A stretch of 64,000 nt of DNA from the NCBI GenBank assembly GCA_026708185.1, contig JAPOVK010000050.1, positions 62,001 through 126,000 of the forward strand, read 5' to 3'. The position numbers and the translations under genes are program-made. Positions 52,496 through 62,290 of this stretch are shown one piece after another. The stretch's first letter is position 1; each line of letters starts with the position of its first letter. Under the pieces are notes generated by a model. It was not told the DNA's origin, made no database searches, and saw nothing but the letters and a program-made list of their open reading frames with translations. Origin of the DNA: Gammaproteobacteria bacterium (lineage in GTDB: Bacteria > Pseudomonadota > Gammaproteobacteria > Pseudomonadales > Azotimanducaceae).

Positions 52496-55400
52496 TCAGT
52501 CGATCCCGACCTCGTCCGACTCCGCGCTCCAGGCGCCGCACTCGCCGTCCTCGTTCACCGAGCACGCGCGGACCGTGTACGTCCCCGCCGCGAGGCTCGA
52601 CCAGCTGAACGAGGTGCGCGTCGCGCGCGTAAGCGAACGGTCGTCGTCGCGTTGCCCGTCGCGCAGCAGGTCCACCGCGTAGCGGGCGCCTTCCACCGCG
52701 CTCCAGCTTGCGCGCAGGCGGCGCTCGCCGGCGGTCTCGAGCGCCACCGTGTCCGGCGGCGCCAGGAGCGCCGCCGGGGTGCGCTCGAACCCGCGCGCGG
52801 CGTCGGCGCGGGACAGGTTCGTCAGGTGTCCGGTCGGGCTCGACAGCAGGCTCATCACGGCGATCCTGTCCTGGAACCGATCCGCCTCGACGCGCAGGCG
52901 CCACTTGCCGGTGCCGCCGCCCAAGGCGCCGGAACGGATCGCGTCGTGCTCGCCGGACTCCAGTGCCGCCGCCGTCACCTCCACCGCGTCGCCGGCGGGG
53001 ACGATGATCCGCACGGTAGTACCCGGACGCGCGCCTCGGTCGTCGGTGCCGGTGATCGATACGCCGACGCTGCGCGTCCCGGGGTTCACGAGCCGTAGCG
53101 CGCTCACCTGGTTGGCGTTGCTGCCGGGATTGAAGATCGCCACGCGGTGCACCCGGTCCTCGACCGGCGCGACGCCCTGCATGGCGGTCAGGAACCCCTC
53201 GTCGGTGCGGACGTAGGCCAGCGCCTCGAAGGCGATCTCCTCGCTCTCGAACGCGAGCCGCCAGCTCCCGACGCCGGCCCCGGTCGAGCCGGTCAGGCCC
53301 TTGGACCGGTTGCCGCCCTCCAGATCGTCGGAGTTGAAGTGCGCCGTCTCGCCGGCGCCCAGCGCGAGGGTGAGCGGCTCGTACTCGACGTCGGAGTCGT
53401 CGAACGCGCGGACCGTCACGCTGCCGCGCGTGTCGGACCGGTTGATCACCCGTACGAAGCCCTGCCGGCCGTGCGGGTCGGACGCCGCCGGGAAACGGTT
53501 GGCGCGCCAGACGCCGTCCGCGTCCGCTGGCGCCTTCGCCGACAGGTTCGTCAGGTACCCGCCCGGGCTCGACAGCAGGCTCATCGCGACCAGCGGCACG
53601 TCCGCGGCCACCGTCAGGCGCCACTTGCCGGCGCCGTCGCCGAGGCCGGCCTGCGGCCGTCCGCAGGCGAGGCCGGCCCCGGACTCGAGCTGTGCCCCGT
53701 CCACCGTGCACGCCGTCCCCGCCGCCAGCGCCAGGCGCACCGGCTCGCCGGGGGAGCGGCCGGCGTCGTCCACGCCCGTCACCGTCGCCTGGGCCTCCTC
53801 CGTTCCCGCGTTCACCAGCCGCAGCAGGCTCACCTGGTCGACGTTGCTGCCGGGATTGAAGATGACCGCCTCGCGCACGCCTTCGGCATCGATCGGCGCC
53901 GTCGCCTGCATGGCGGTGAGGAACCCGTCGGCGGTGCGCATGTAGGCGAGCGCCTCGAGGTCGAGCGTCTCGCTCTCGATCGCGAGCCGCCAGCCGCCGG
54001 TGCCGGGCCCGGTCGCGCCGCTCAGGCCCTTGGCTGGGTTGCCGAGTTCCAGGTCGTCCGAGTTGAAGTGCGACACGCAGCGCGCGCACAGCGCGAGCGT
54101 CAGCGCCTCGTAGTCCACGCCGGCGTCGTCCGTCGCGTCGATGCGCGCCTCGCCGTCCGCGTCGGTGTGGTTCACCACCCGCACGAAGCCCTGCCGCGCC
54201 GGGTCCGACGCCGGCGGCAGGTACCACACCGCCTCCGGGCCGGTAACCGCCACCATGAACGTCTGCGAGATGGTCTCGCCGTCGGCGTCGGTCGCCGTCG
54301 CGGTGATCTCGACCGCGCCGCGCCCGGCGGCGCGCACGGTGAGCGTGTCGCCGTCCACCTCGACCGTCGCCACCGCCGCGTCCGCGGTCGTCGCCGTGTA
54401 CTCCAGGCCGTCGCCGTCGGCGTCCTCGAAGGCGTCCGAGAGGTCGATCTGGAGCGCCGCGTTCACCTTGAGGGTCCGGTCGCCGATCGGCTGCGCGGTC
54501 TCCGGCGCGCGGTTCGGCGTTCCGCCGCCACCACCGCCGCCCCCGCCGCCCCCCGGGCTGCCGCCGCCGGGGCTGCCGTCGCCGTCCCCGTCGGCGTCAT
54601 CGTCGTCGTCCGGCGGTGTCCGGCCGCGCTGGTAGCCGAACTCCTCCCACGTCGCGGTGCCGTCGCCGTCGTAGTCGGCCTTCAGCGCCGGGTACTCCTC
54701 GGCCGTGCCGAAGTCCCAGACCGCCCCGCTCCAGTCCGCGTAGATGCCCGTCGCCGCCGTCGGCGACTGCAGGGCGTCCGTGGTCCGGCCCGCGCCGGCG
54801 GGCACCTCGCCCTGCGCCGCGCCCTCCGCCTGGCCCGTGGCTTCCGTGTCCCAGTACGACGCGGTGATCGAGCCCGCGCCGGCGGACTGCCAGCCGACCA
54901 GCCCGCCGGCAGGGATGCCCGCCGCGGACGACACCGGGCCGGCGGCGTAGCTGCGGGCGATGCGGGCAGCGGTGCCGTCGTTCCATCCCGCCAGGCCGGC
55001 GGCATGTCCGTGGCTGGACACGGCGCCGGCGGCGTAGGCGTCGCGGACGGCGCCTTGGTTCTGGCCCACCAGCCCGGCGGTTCGCACCGAGTGGGCGCCG
55101 CCCGCGGAGACGCCCGTCGCGGCGGCGATGGAGTAGCTGGTCTCGATCGTGCCGGGGTTGCCGCCGACCAGGCCGCCGACGTGGGCGTTGCCCGCGACCT
55201 TGCCCGACGCCCACACCCTGCGCACCGCGCCGTCGTTGCGCCCCACCAGTGCGCCCACCTGGCCCGAGCCCCGCACGTCGACCCCCTGCAGACCGACGTC
55301 GCGGATCTCCGAGCCGCTGCGGGTGGCCCCGAACAGGCCGACGAGGTTGCTGTTTGGCAGCTCGACGCGCAGGCCCCGGATCGTTCCGCCGTTGCCGTCG

Positions 55401-58400
55401 AAGGTGGCGGCGAACACGTTGTCCCCGGGGTCGCTCGGTTCCTCCGAGTCGTCGGGCACGTTGCCGCCGATGGGCGTCCAGGCGCCCGACAGCGCGATGT
55501 CGTTGGCCAGTTCGTAGCCCGTGCAGGTCGTGCCCGAGGGGCACGCCGAGCCGCCCGCCGGCGCCAGCGGCGCGAACGCGGCCGCGTCCGCCGCGTCGTC
55601 CACCGTGCCGTCGCCATCCAGGTCGTGGCGCATGGCGTCGAGCTGCGCCGCGGTCCGGATCTCGATCAGCCCGTCGCCGTCCGCGTCGCGGGTGACGGCC
55701 ACCGAGACCGGCGCGCCGCGGCGCACCTCCGCGCCGAAGACCAGGACCGCGGCCTCGTAGCTGTAGGTCTGTCCGGCGACGACCGTGTCGTCGGCGTAGG
55801 CGGCGTCGGCGAGCGTCCCGGCCTCGGCCGGGGCGATCCGCGTTCCGTCCCGGCGCAGCGCGTAGCTCACCACTGGCGCGGAACCGCGCGCCGTCCAGGG
55901 ATCGGTGGCGGCCACCCATTCCAGGTCCACCGCGCCGAGGTCCGGCGCCGCGACGGCGCGCACGAACACCGGCGCCTCGCGGATCTGGAAGCCGAACTCC
56001 TCCCACGTGGCCGCGCTGTCGCCGTCCAAGTCCGCCTTCAGCGCCGGGTACTGGCTCGCCGTGCCGAAGTCCCAGTCCGCGCCCCAGGCGGCGTAGATGC
56101 CCGTGGCCGCGGTGGGCGCCTTGAGTTCCGCGGCGCTCCTGCCCGACACGTTGGTCACGCCGCTGCCCGCGTTGCGGACGGCCACGGTGTCGACGGCGGC
56201 GGTCGAGGCGTCCGTGTCCGGCGTCGTGTCGGTGTCGTAGTAGCTGTTCTCGACGCTGCCGCCGCCCCGCCAGCCGACCAGGCCCGCCGTGGACCCCGGG
56301 TTGACGGGGTTCCGCACATCGACGCTGGCATAGCTGGCGCGCAGGCTGGCGCTGCCGTCCATGCGCCCGACCAGGCCGCCGACGTTGGTGCCGTTGCCGC
56401 TGACGGAAACGCCGCTGTCGGTGAGCACCCGCCCGACGGCGTAGCTGTCGCGGATCTCCCCGTCGCTCTGACCGACCAGCCCGCCCGCCTCCCGGCCGCC
56501 GGTCACCGTCGCGGCCGCGTAGCTGGCTGCGACGGAGCCGCCGGCCCCGTTCTCGCCGACGAGGCCGCCGACGTTGTCGGCGCCGACGACCGCGCCGATG
56601 GCGTAGCTGCGGACCACCGAGCCGGTCGAGTGGCCCGCCAGCGCGCCGACCCGGCCCCTGCCGGTGACCTTCGCGTTCACGAGGCCGACGTTGCGGATCG
56701 CGCCGCCGTCGCCGAGACGGCCGAACAGCCCCTGCCGGTCCGCGCCACCCCGATTGACGAACAGGTTCGCCACGGTGCGGCCGTTGCCGTCGAACGTCGC
56801 CCCGTAGCCGACCGAGCCGCCGATGGGCGCCCAGCCCTCGCCGCCGTTCCAGTGGGCGGCGTCGGCGCTCGTGATCGCGCCGTCGCCGTTCTCGTCGAAG
56901 TCGAGATCGGCGGCGAGCTCGTAGCCCGCGCACGTCGCGCCGGCGGGACAGACCGCGTCGTTCGCCGGGTTGACGAAGGCGGCGGCGTAGTCGGCCTCGT
57001 TGCCGGCGGACGCCGTGCCGTCGCCGTCCAGGTCCCAGCGCACCGCGTTCAACTGCGCCAGGGTGTGGATCTCGATCAGCCCGTCGCCGTCGCCGTCGTA
57101 GTTGGTGGTCTCGTCGTCGGACACGTTCACCGTCACCGTCGCGTCCGCCACGCCGTCGTACTCGTCGGCGCTCGCGGCGGCGTCGACCGCGTGCGTGACG
57201 GCAACCGTCTCGCCGATGGAGTCGCCGTCCTGCCGCCCGGTCGCCGCGACAGTCCGCGGGGCGGCCCAGTTGGCCGCCGTGAACGTCAGGGAGGACGGCG
57301 CGACCGTCACCGAGGTCGTATCGTCGCTCTTCACCGCGATGCGCACGCTGCCCCTGGCGGGGGCCGCGTCGAGAACCAGGGTCCAGGTGGCCGACCCGCC
57401 CTCGTCGACCACCACCGCGCCCGACTGCACGCCGGCGGTGTCGGGATCGGTGTCGATGGTGAACCCTGCCGTGTCGTCGTCGTCCACGGTCACGTCGAGC
57501 GTCCGGTCCGCCACCGGCCGGTACTCGGCGGCGCTGGCGCCGTCCACGATGCCGTGGGTTAGCGTCGCCGCGTCGTCCGCCGCGTCGTCGTCCTCGGCCG
57601 CGGCGACCGTCACCGTCCGTGCGGTGTCCCAGTTGCCCGGCGTGAAGGTGAGGGTGTGGTCCCTGCCAGCCGTCGCCGCGTCCGCGCCCACCGTGACGTC
57701 GGCGTTGTCGCTGCGCACCCGCACGGCCACGTCCGCGCTCGGCTGCACGTTCAGCACCACCGTGTAGGCGGCGGTCCCGCCTTCGTTCAGCGTTCCCGAG
57801 AGCGCCCCCAGCGCGAACCCCGGCACGTCGGCATCCTCGATGGTGAGCGTCACCGCGGCCGGCGCCGTGATGCCATGGTCGTTCTGCGCCGTCGCCGAGA
57901 CCGTGACCCGCTCGTCCAGCGAGTCGGCGTCGTCGTTCGCCGTCACCGTCACCGTGCCCGTGCTGGCGGCGTCGCCCGCCGCGACGGTCAGGGCCGTCGT
58001 GCCGCTCAGCGTGAAGTCGCCGGTCTCGGCCGGGTTGGCGCCCGCCGCCGGGTCCGCCGACACCGTGAGCGTCGTCGCCTCGCTCGACGGCCGGTCCAGG
58101 GTCGCCGTCACCGTGGCGACGCCGCCGTTCTCCGAGATCGTTATCCGGTCCAGCGCCAGCGTCGCCCGCGGCGTCGGGTCGTTGTCGGTGACCGTCAACT
58201 GGACGGGATCCGGCGTTTGCACCGCGTCGCCCGCGCCCGAGGCGACCGTCGCCGCCACCTCGACCGTCCGGTCCGGTGCGTCGGTCCGGTCGTTCGCCGC
58301 CCTCAGGGTGAACGTGGCCGTCGTCCCCCCGACCGCGATGGTCCGGCTCGCGGGCTGCGCTGTGAACTCGCCGCCGGTCGGCGGCGTGACGGTCACGGTC

Positions 58401-61400
58401 GTCTCGCCGGTGGTCGTGCGCCCGGCAAGCGTCACCCTCAGGGTCGTCGTCCCGCCCTCGGCGACGGAGTCGGACGACAGGTTGAGCGTGGTCGTGGTCG
58501 GCGGGATGTCGTCGTCCGCGATGGTCAGGGTGGCGGCGTCGACCGTGAAGCCCGACGCCGTGCCGCTGACCGTGATCGTCTCGTTGCCCTCGGAGTCGCT
58601 GTCGTTGGTGGGCGTCAGGGTGAAAGTCGCGGTCCCGCTCCTCGCATTGGCGGAGATGGTCACGGTGAGGTCGTTGACAGTGGCGTAGTCCGTGCCCTCG
58701 GTGGCGCCGTCGGTTGCGGCGCCCACCGCCACCGACACGGCGGCGTCCGTCGGCAGCGTGTCCCCGTCAGCGGGGAAGGCCGCGGTCACCGTCACCGTGG
58801 TGGCGCCGTCGGCCTCGCCAACGCTCGCCGGGTCCAAGGTCAGATCGATGGTCGTCGGCGCTGTGTCATCGTTCTCGATGGTGCCGGTGGCCTCCGCCGC
58901 GTCGCTAGCGATCTTGACGGCGCCGCTCGCGAACGCTGCATTGGTCAGCGGCCCGAAACGCGCCACGACGGTCTCGTCCGGCTCGGCCGTGTCGTCCCCA
59001 TTCACCGTCACGACGAAATCCTTGCTGGTCTCGCCCGCCGTGAAGGTCAGCAGCTCCTCAAGCGGCGCCCGGGCGTAGTCGACGCCTTCCTCCGCCGTTC
59101 CCGGGATGACCCCTGTGTCCACCGTCACCGTGCGCCCGCTCGCCGGGCTGAGCGTAAAGGTGAAGGTCATCGGCGTCGTCGTGCCGCTGTCGCCCTCGGT
59201 GACCCGTGGCGCGCTTGCCGACACCTCTGGCAGCGGGTCGTCGTCCAGGATGGTGACGGTGCTCGTGATCTCAGATAACAAGCTCGCGAAGAGCAACTTG
59301 CCGATCAGGGGCGCGGGAGTCGTGCTCACCTTGAAGTTGACGACGACGGAAAACGTCTCGGCGTTCTCGTCGAGCTGGTCCTCCACGGTCGGCACCGTGA
59401 TGGTCACGCTGGTGTCGCCGGCATTGACCGCCTGGGAGGTGTTTTCGTTGGTGTGCGCCGCGAAGTCGTCGCCCGCGGTCGCAGTCCCGCTGGCCACCCG
59501 CCAATCGACCTCGACCGCGAGCGGTACGGGCTCCGACAGAGACAGTGTGATGGCGGCGGCGTCGCCCTCGGTGACGCTCAACGCCCTCGACGCCGGAGCC
59601 ACCGTCAGCACGGTGTTCACGAAATGCCCCACCGTCACCGCGTTCGAGGTCAGGGAGGACGCAGTCGTGGCCGCCGCACCGACCACCACCGCAAGGTTCG
59701 AATCGGACGTCATGGCCGCGTCGGTCCAGGCGTAGGCCAGGGTCAGCACCGCGGTGTCGTCGTCCACCCGGTTGACCGAAGCCACGGACAGTCCGGTCAC
59801 GAGTGGCGTGAACTGGAAGTGACCGGCCTGCAGGCTTTGCGCGTAGGTCGCCCCGACCAGGTCCACGGTCAGCGTGGCGCCGTGCAGGCTGCCTTCCTTG
59901 AGGGTCGTCGGGCTGGTGCTCGAGATGTTCGCCCCGATGTCGACCGTGGTCGCCATCGCCTCGGCGCTGTAGAAGCTCGACCGGTCGGGGTTGTCGGCGC
60001 GGACGCGGAAGTCGTACGCGGTGTTGACCTGCAGGCCGTCGCGCCCGTAGACGGTGACGCTCGACGCGTTGCCGGGGGCCGTCGTGTGGCCTTGGGCCGG
60101 ATTGGCCGTCCAGTCGCCGGTCGCGTCCTGCCGCCACTCCACGCGGTAATCGCTCAACGCCTTGCCGCCGTCCGACGGCGGGGTCCAGGCGAGCGTCACG
60201 GCCACGGCCGAGGCCGATGGCGTGGCCGCGACGTTGGGGGTGCCCGGCCGCCCGGCGACGGTGACGAGGGGTGTGTAATGGCTGGTGCCATTGGGATTGT
60301 CCGATCGCACCCGGTATTCGTACGCGGATCCCGAGTTCCCCGGCGCCTTGGCGTAGTCGTGCGACGTGTCGGTGACGGAGACCTCGGTTTCCCAAAGCGA
60401 CTCCCCTTGGGGCCTCCTTATGACAGAGTATCCCGTGACGCCGGTGTTGGCCGGTGGGTCCCAGGTGAGCCGGTCGGTGCCGTTGTTGTCGTCGTTGAGC
60501 GCTGAGGCGGCGAAGTTCTGCGGTGGGTTCGGCGGGTGGTATAGGGTCGTGGCGCTGGCGGTGTCCGACCACTCGCCGCAGTCCGTCTCGGCGCTGGTCT
60601 TGCACGCCCGGATCCGGTACTCGTAGGTCGTCCCGGGATGTCTATTCCTGTTCACCTGGGATCGAGGTTGCGTGTGAGCTTGCCCCCCCAAGTTTGCCCA
60701 GTTTGTTGTGCCCGCAACCTTTGTATGGAACCTGTACCACCCGAACGTTCCGCCCGTTGTCGGTTCGTCCCAGGTGAACGTGATCTGGGTCGCGGAATCC
60801 GCGGTCGCCTGGACGTTCGGCACCTTGCCCGGTGGCGCGTTGGGGTCCGCCGCCGAGGTGGCCGCCGCCACCGAGCCGTCGCCCGGGGTCCAGAAGCTGC
60901 GCCGGTTCGCGTTGGTCGCGGAGATCCGGAAGCTGTACGTCGTGCTTGGATCGAGGCCGTGGCCGGAGCCGAGATTGATGCTGGTAGCCGAGGGGCCGAC
61001 GTTGCTGGTCCCAGTTGACGGCGCGTCCAACCAGTTGCTGCTCGCGTTGGCGGTCGTATGGGGCCGCCAGTTGATCGTGTAGCCGGTGATCGGCTTGCCG
61101 CCGGTGTTGGTCGGCGTGTTCCAGGACAGGTCGACCGATCCGTGCGTCGGCGAGGTCGCCGCCGCGAAGCTGCCCGGCGAGCCCGGCTTGCCGGCCACGG
61201 TTGCGACGTCCGACCAAGCGGTGTCGCCCCAAGAACTGGTGCCGCGCGCGCGGAAGTCGTAGCTGGCGCCCACCTCCAAGCCGGATATGGTGGTCACTTG
61301 CGTCGGATGCGTTGACGCCTTGGCGGCCGCGCCGGTCCAGCTTGCGGTCTCGGTTTTCTTGTACTCGATCCGGATCGGATCCCCGTCCTGCAAAACGTCA

Positions 61401-61927
61401 CTACCACTTGATGGGAAGGTGATACGAAGTTGCGCGGACCCGTCTCCCGCATCCCGCGCTAGTAGGCTGGGCCCGTCAGCCGGGGTGCCTGTGGTCGTGG
61501 CGGTGGCGGCACCCCATGCGCCGCAGTGGATCGCGCTGGTGCAGGCGCGCACCTCGAAGTCGTAGGACGTGCCGGCTCCGAGGCCTTGGAAGGTGGTCTC
61601 CCGGTCCGAGTCGTCATAGCCGCTGACGAAAAACCACGAGCCCGTGTACGCGGTCGGTCGGTGTCGACGCTGGTACTCGCTCACCGCGGCGCCGTTCAGG
61701 GTTTGAGTCGGAGGGTCCCAGGTGACTTTGACGGACGTGTCGGACTGCACGGCCGCCGTGACGTCTTCAGGGGCCGTCGTCTGACCCTGCGCCTTTGGAG
61801 CGAAAGCGAGCGCGAGCGCCGCGAAGAGGAAGACGCCCGCCGGCCGGCGGTAGAGACCGGTTAGGGAGCGGCGTCCGCAGTTCGGGTGCGGGGCATGCGC
61901 CCGCGAGCGATCGAGGTCCCGGCCCAC
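52496..61927 (-). CDS. Giant secreted/surface multidomain protein (FN3, Calx-beta-like, GLUG repeats, duplicated C-terminal modules)
   Basis: 3143-aa uninterrupted ORF; signal segment RPAGVFLFAALALAFAPKAQGQ; multiple FN3 units (e.g. AVAVTLAWTPPSDGGKALSDYRVEWR), Calx-beta-like units (VTEGDSGTTTPMTFTFTLSPASGRTVTVD), GLUG-like (VGGLVGENGAGGSVAASYAAATVTGG), poly-Gly linker, tandem FVRVVNHTD.../FVRVINRSD... modules. Confidence 0.9.
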   Translation of the reverse strand: MGRDLDRSRAHAPHPNCGRRSLTGLYRRPAGVFLFAALALAFAPKAQGQTTAPEDVTAAVQSDTSVKVTWDPPTQTLNGAAVSEYQRRHRPTAYTGSWFFVSGYDDSDRETTFQGLGAGTSYDFEVRACTSAIHCGAWGAATATTTGTPADGPSLLARDAGDGSAQLRITFPSSGSDVLQDGDPIRIEYKKTETASWTGAAAKASTHPTQVTTISGLEVGASYDFRARGTSSWGDTAWSDVATVAGKPGSPGSFAAATSPTHGSVDLSWNTPTNTGGKPITGYTINWRPHTTANASSNWLDAPSTGTSNVGPSATSINLGSGHGLDPSTTYSFRISATNANRRSFWTPGDGSVAAATSAADPNAPPGKVPNVQATADSATQITFTWDEPTTGGTFGWYRFHTKVAGTTNWANLGGQAHTQPRSQVNRNRHPGTTYEYRIRACKTSAETDCGEWSDTASATTLYHPPNPPQNFAASALNDDNNGTDRLTWDPPANTGVTGYSVIRRPQGESLWETEVSVTDTSHDYAKAPGNSGSAYEYRVRSDNPNGTSHYTPLVTVAGRPGTPNVAATPSASAVAVTLAWTPPSDGGKALSDYRVEWRQDATGDWTANPAQGHTTAPGNASSVTVYGRDGLQVNTAYDFRVRADNPDRSSFYSAEAMATTVDIGANISSTSPTTLKEGSLHGATLTVDLVGATYAQSLQAGHFQFTPLVTGLSVASVNRVDDDTAVLTLAYAWTDAAMTSDSNLAVVVGAAATTASSLTSNAVTVGHFVNTVLTVAPASRALSVTEGDAAAITLSLSEPVPLAVEVDWRVASGTATAGDDFAAHTNENTSQAVNAGDTSVTITVPTVEDQLDENAETFSVVVNFKVSTTPAPLIGKLLFASLLSEITSTVTILDDDPLPEVSASAPRVTEGDSGTTTPMTFTFTLSPASGRTVTVDTGVIPGTAEEGVDYARAPLEELLTFTAGETSKDFVVTVNGDDTAEPDETVVARFGPLTNAAFASGAVKIASDAAEATGTIENDDTAPTTIDLTLDPASVGEADGATTVTVTAAFPADGDTLPTDAAVSVAVGAATDGATEGTDYATVNDLTVTISANARSGTATFTLTPTNDSDSEGNETITVSGTASGFTVDAATLTIADDDIPPTTTTLNLSSDSVAEGGTTTLRVTLAGRTTTGETTVTVTPPTGGEFTAQPASRTIAVGGTTATFTLRAANDRTDAPDRTVEVAATVASGAGDAVQTPDPVQLTVTDNDPTPRATLALDRITISENGGVATVTATLDRPSSEATTLTVSADPAAGANPAETGDFTLSGTTALTVAAGDAASTGTVTVTANDDADSLDERVTVSATAQNDHGITAPAAVTLTIEDADVPGFALGALSGTLNEGGTAAYTVVLNVQPSADVAVRVRSDNADVTVGADAATAGRDHTLTFTPGNWDTARTVTVAAAEDDDAADDAATLTHGIVDGASAAEYRPVADRTLDVTVDDDDTAGFTIDTDPDTAGVQSGAVVVDEGGSATWTLVLDAAPARGSVRIAVKSDDTTSVTVAPSSLTFTAANWAAPRTVAATGRQDGDSIGETVAVTHAVDAAASADEYDGVADATVTVNVSDDETTNYDGDGDGLIEIHTLAQLNAVRWDLDGDGTASAGNEADYAAAFVNPANDAVCPAGATCAGYELAADLDFDENGDGAITSADAAHWNGGEGWAPIGGSVGYGATFDGNGRTVANLFVNRGGADRQGLFGRLGDGGAIRNVGLVNAKVTGRGRVGALAGHSTGSVVRSYAIGAVVGADNVGGLVGENGAGGSVAASYAAATVTGGREAGGLVGQSDGEIRDSYAVGRVLTDSGVSVSGNGTNVGGLVGRMDGSASLRASYASVDVRNPVNPGSTAGLVGWRGGGSVENSYYDTDTTPDTDASTAAVDTVAVRNAGSGVTNVSGRSAAELKAPTAATGIYAAWGADWDFGTASQYPALKADLDGDSAATWEEFGFQIREAPVFVRAVAAPDLGAVDLEWVAATDPWTARGSAPVVSYALRRDGTRIAPAEAGTLADAAYADDTVVAGQTYSYEAAVLVFGAEVRRGAPVSVAVTRDADGDGLIEIRTAAQLDAMRHDLDGDGTVDDAADAAAFAPLAPAGGSACPSGTTCTGYELANDIALSGAWTPIGGNVPDDSEEPSDPGDNVFAATFDGNGGTIRGLRVELPNSNLVGLFGATRSGSEIRDVGLQGVDVRGSGQVGALVGRNDGAVRRVWASGKVAGNAHVGGLVGGNPGTIETSYSIAAATGVSAGGAHSVRTAGLVGQNQGAVRDAYAAGAVSSHGHAAGLAGWNDGTAARIARSYAAGPVSSAAGIPAGGLVGWQSAGAGSITASYWDTEATGQAEGAAQGEVPAGAGRTTDALQSPTAATGIYADWSGAVWDFGTAEEYPALKADYDGDGTATWEEFGYQRGRTPPDDDDDADGDGDGSPGGGSPGGGGGGGGGGGTPNRAPETAQPIGDRTLKVNAALQIDLSDAFEDADGDGLEYTATTADAAVATVEVDGDTLTVRAAGRGAVEITATATDADGETISQTFMVAVTGPEAVWYLPPASDPARQGFVRVVNHTDADGEARIDATDDAGVDYEALTLALCARCVSHFNSDDLELGNPAKGLSGATGPGTGGWRLAIESETLDLEALAYMRTADGFLTAMQATAPIDAEGVREAVIFNPGSNVDQVSLLRLVNAGTEEAQATVTGVDDAGRSPGEPVRLALAAGTACTVDGAQLESGAGLACGRPQAGLGDGAGKWRLTVAADVPLVAMSLLSSPGGYLTNLSAKAPADADGVWRANRFPAASDPHGRQGFVRVINRSDTRGSVTVRAFDDSDVEYEPLTLALGAGETAHFNSDDLEGGNRSKGLTGSTGAGVGSWRLAFESEEIAFEALAYVRTDEGFLTAMQGVAPVEDRVHRVAIFNPGSNANQVSALRLVNPGTRSVGVSITGTDDRGARPGTTVRIIVPAGDAVEVTAAALESGEHDAIRSGALGGGTGKWRLRVEADRFQDRIAVMSLLSSPTGHLTNLSRADAARGFERTPAALLAPPDTVALETAGERRLRASWSAVEGARYAVDLLRDGQRDDDRSLTRATRTSFSWSSLAAGTYTVRACSVNEDGECGAWSAESDEVGID

Positions 61928-62119
61928 GGCGTCACCGCGGCTCGGCTCGGACAGGATGGTGACCTTCCGTTAGACCACCCGCAAAGCTCTGACCGCGCGG
62001 CAACGCGCCCGCAGCGTCAGTCGACGATGTCGAACATTGGTAAAGCCCCCGGTTCCCCGCCGGATGCACACGGCGGCACCGAAGCAGATGACTCCGCAAC
62101 ATATGTACCCCTCAAGCGG

Positions 62120-62147
62120 TTGACACGATAGCGGAGTGCTGTATTAA
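62120..62147 (+). promoter_or_regulatory. Possible sigma70-type promoter for the histidine kinase gene
   Basis: TTGACA (62120-62125) - 16 bp - TATTAA (62142-62147) in an AT-rich divergent intergenic region. Confidence 0.4.
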
Positions 62148-62290
62148 TTGGCCGTATAGATAGGGTTTTTTCAATGTGGTTTCGATTAGATTTGGCCGTT
62201 CGGCCCTGACGCGCGATTCGCGCGGCGCGGGCCGCGCAATCCGGCGTCCGGGCGAGCCGCCCGGCGCGATGCCGCGAAGGGGGCCAGACG

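Noticed and set aside
54520-54600. Tandem GCC/CCG-rich repeat as a microsatellite or regulatory repeat
   Set aside because: Simply encodes the poly-Gly/Asp linker of the giant protein in frame.
54597-56933. 778-aa minus-strand ORF (and 52386-54227)
   Set aside because: Alternate frames of the giant gene; Arg/Gly-rich, no recognisable motifs.
53147-57562. 1471-aa plus-strand ORF opposite the giant surface gene
   Set aside because: Shadow ORF caused by high GC codon bias; translation is R/G/A/V-rich with no domain, while the minus strand encodes clear FN3/Calx-beta/GLUG domains.
57656-59278. 540-aa plus-strand ORF
   Set aside because: Same antisense artefact; Arg-rich low-complexity translation.
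61960-62040. Possible GEMM/cyclic-di-GMP riboswitch (CGCAAAGCTC near 61980)
   Set aside because: Only a short match, on the opposite strand to the downstream surface gene and without the tetraloop-receptor pairings.
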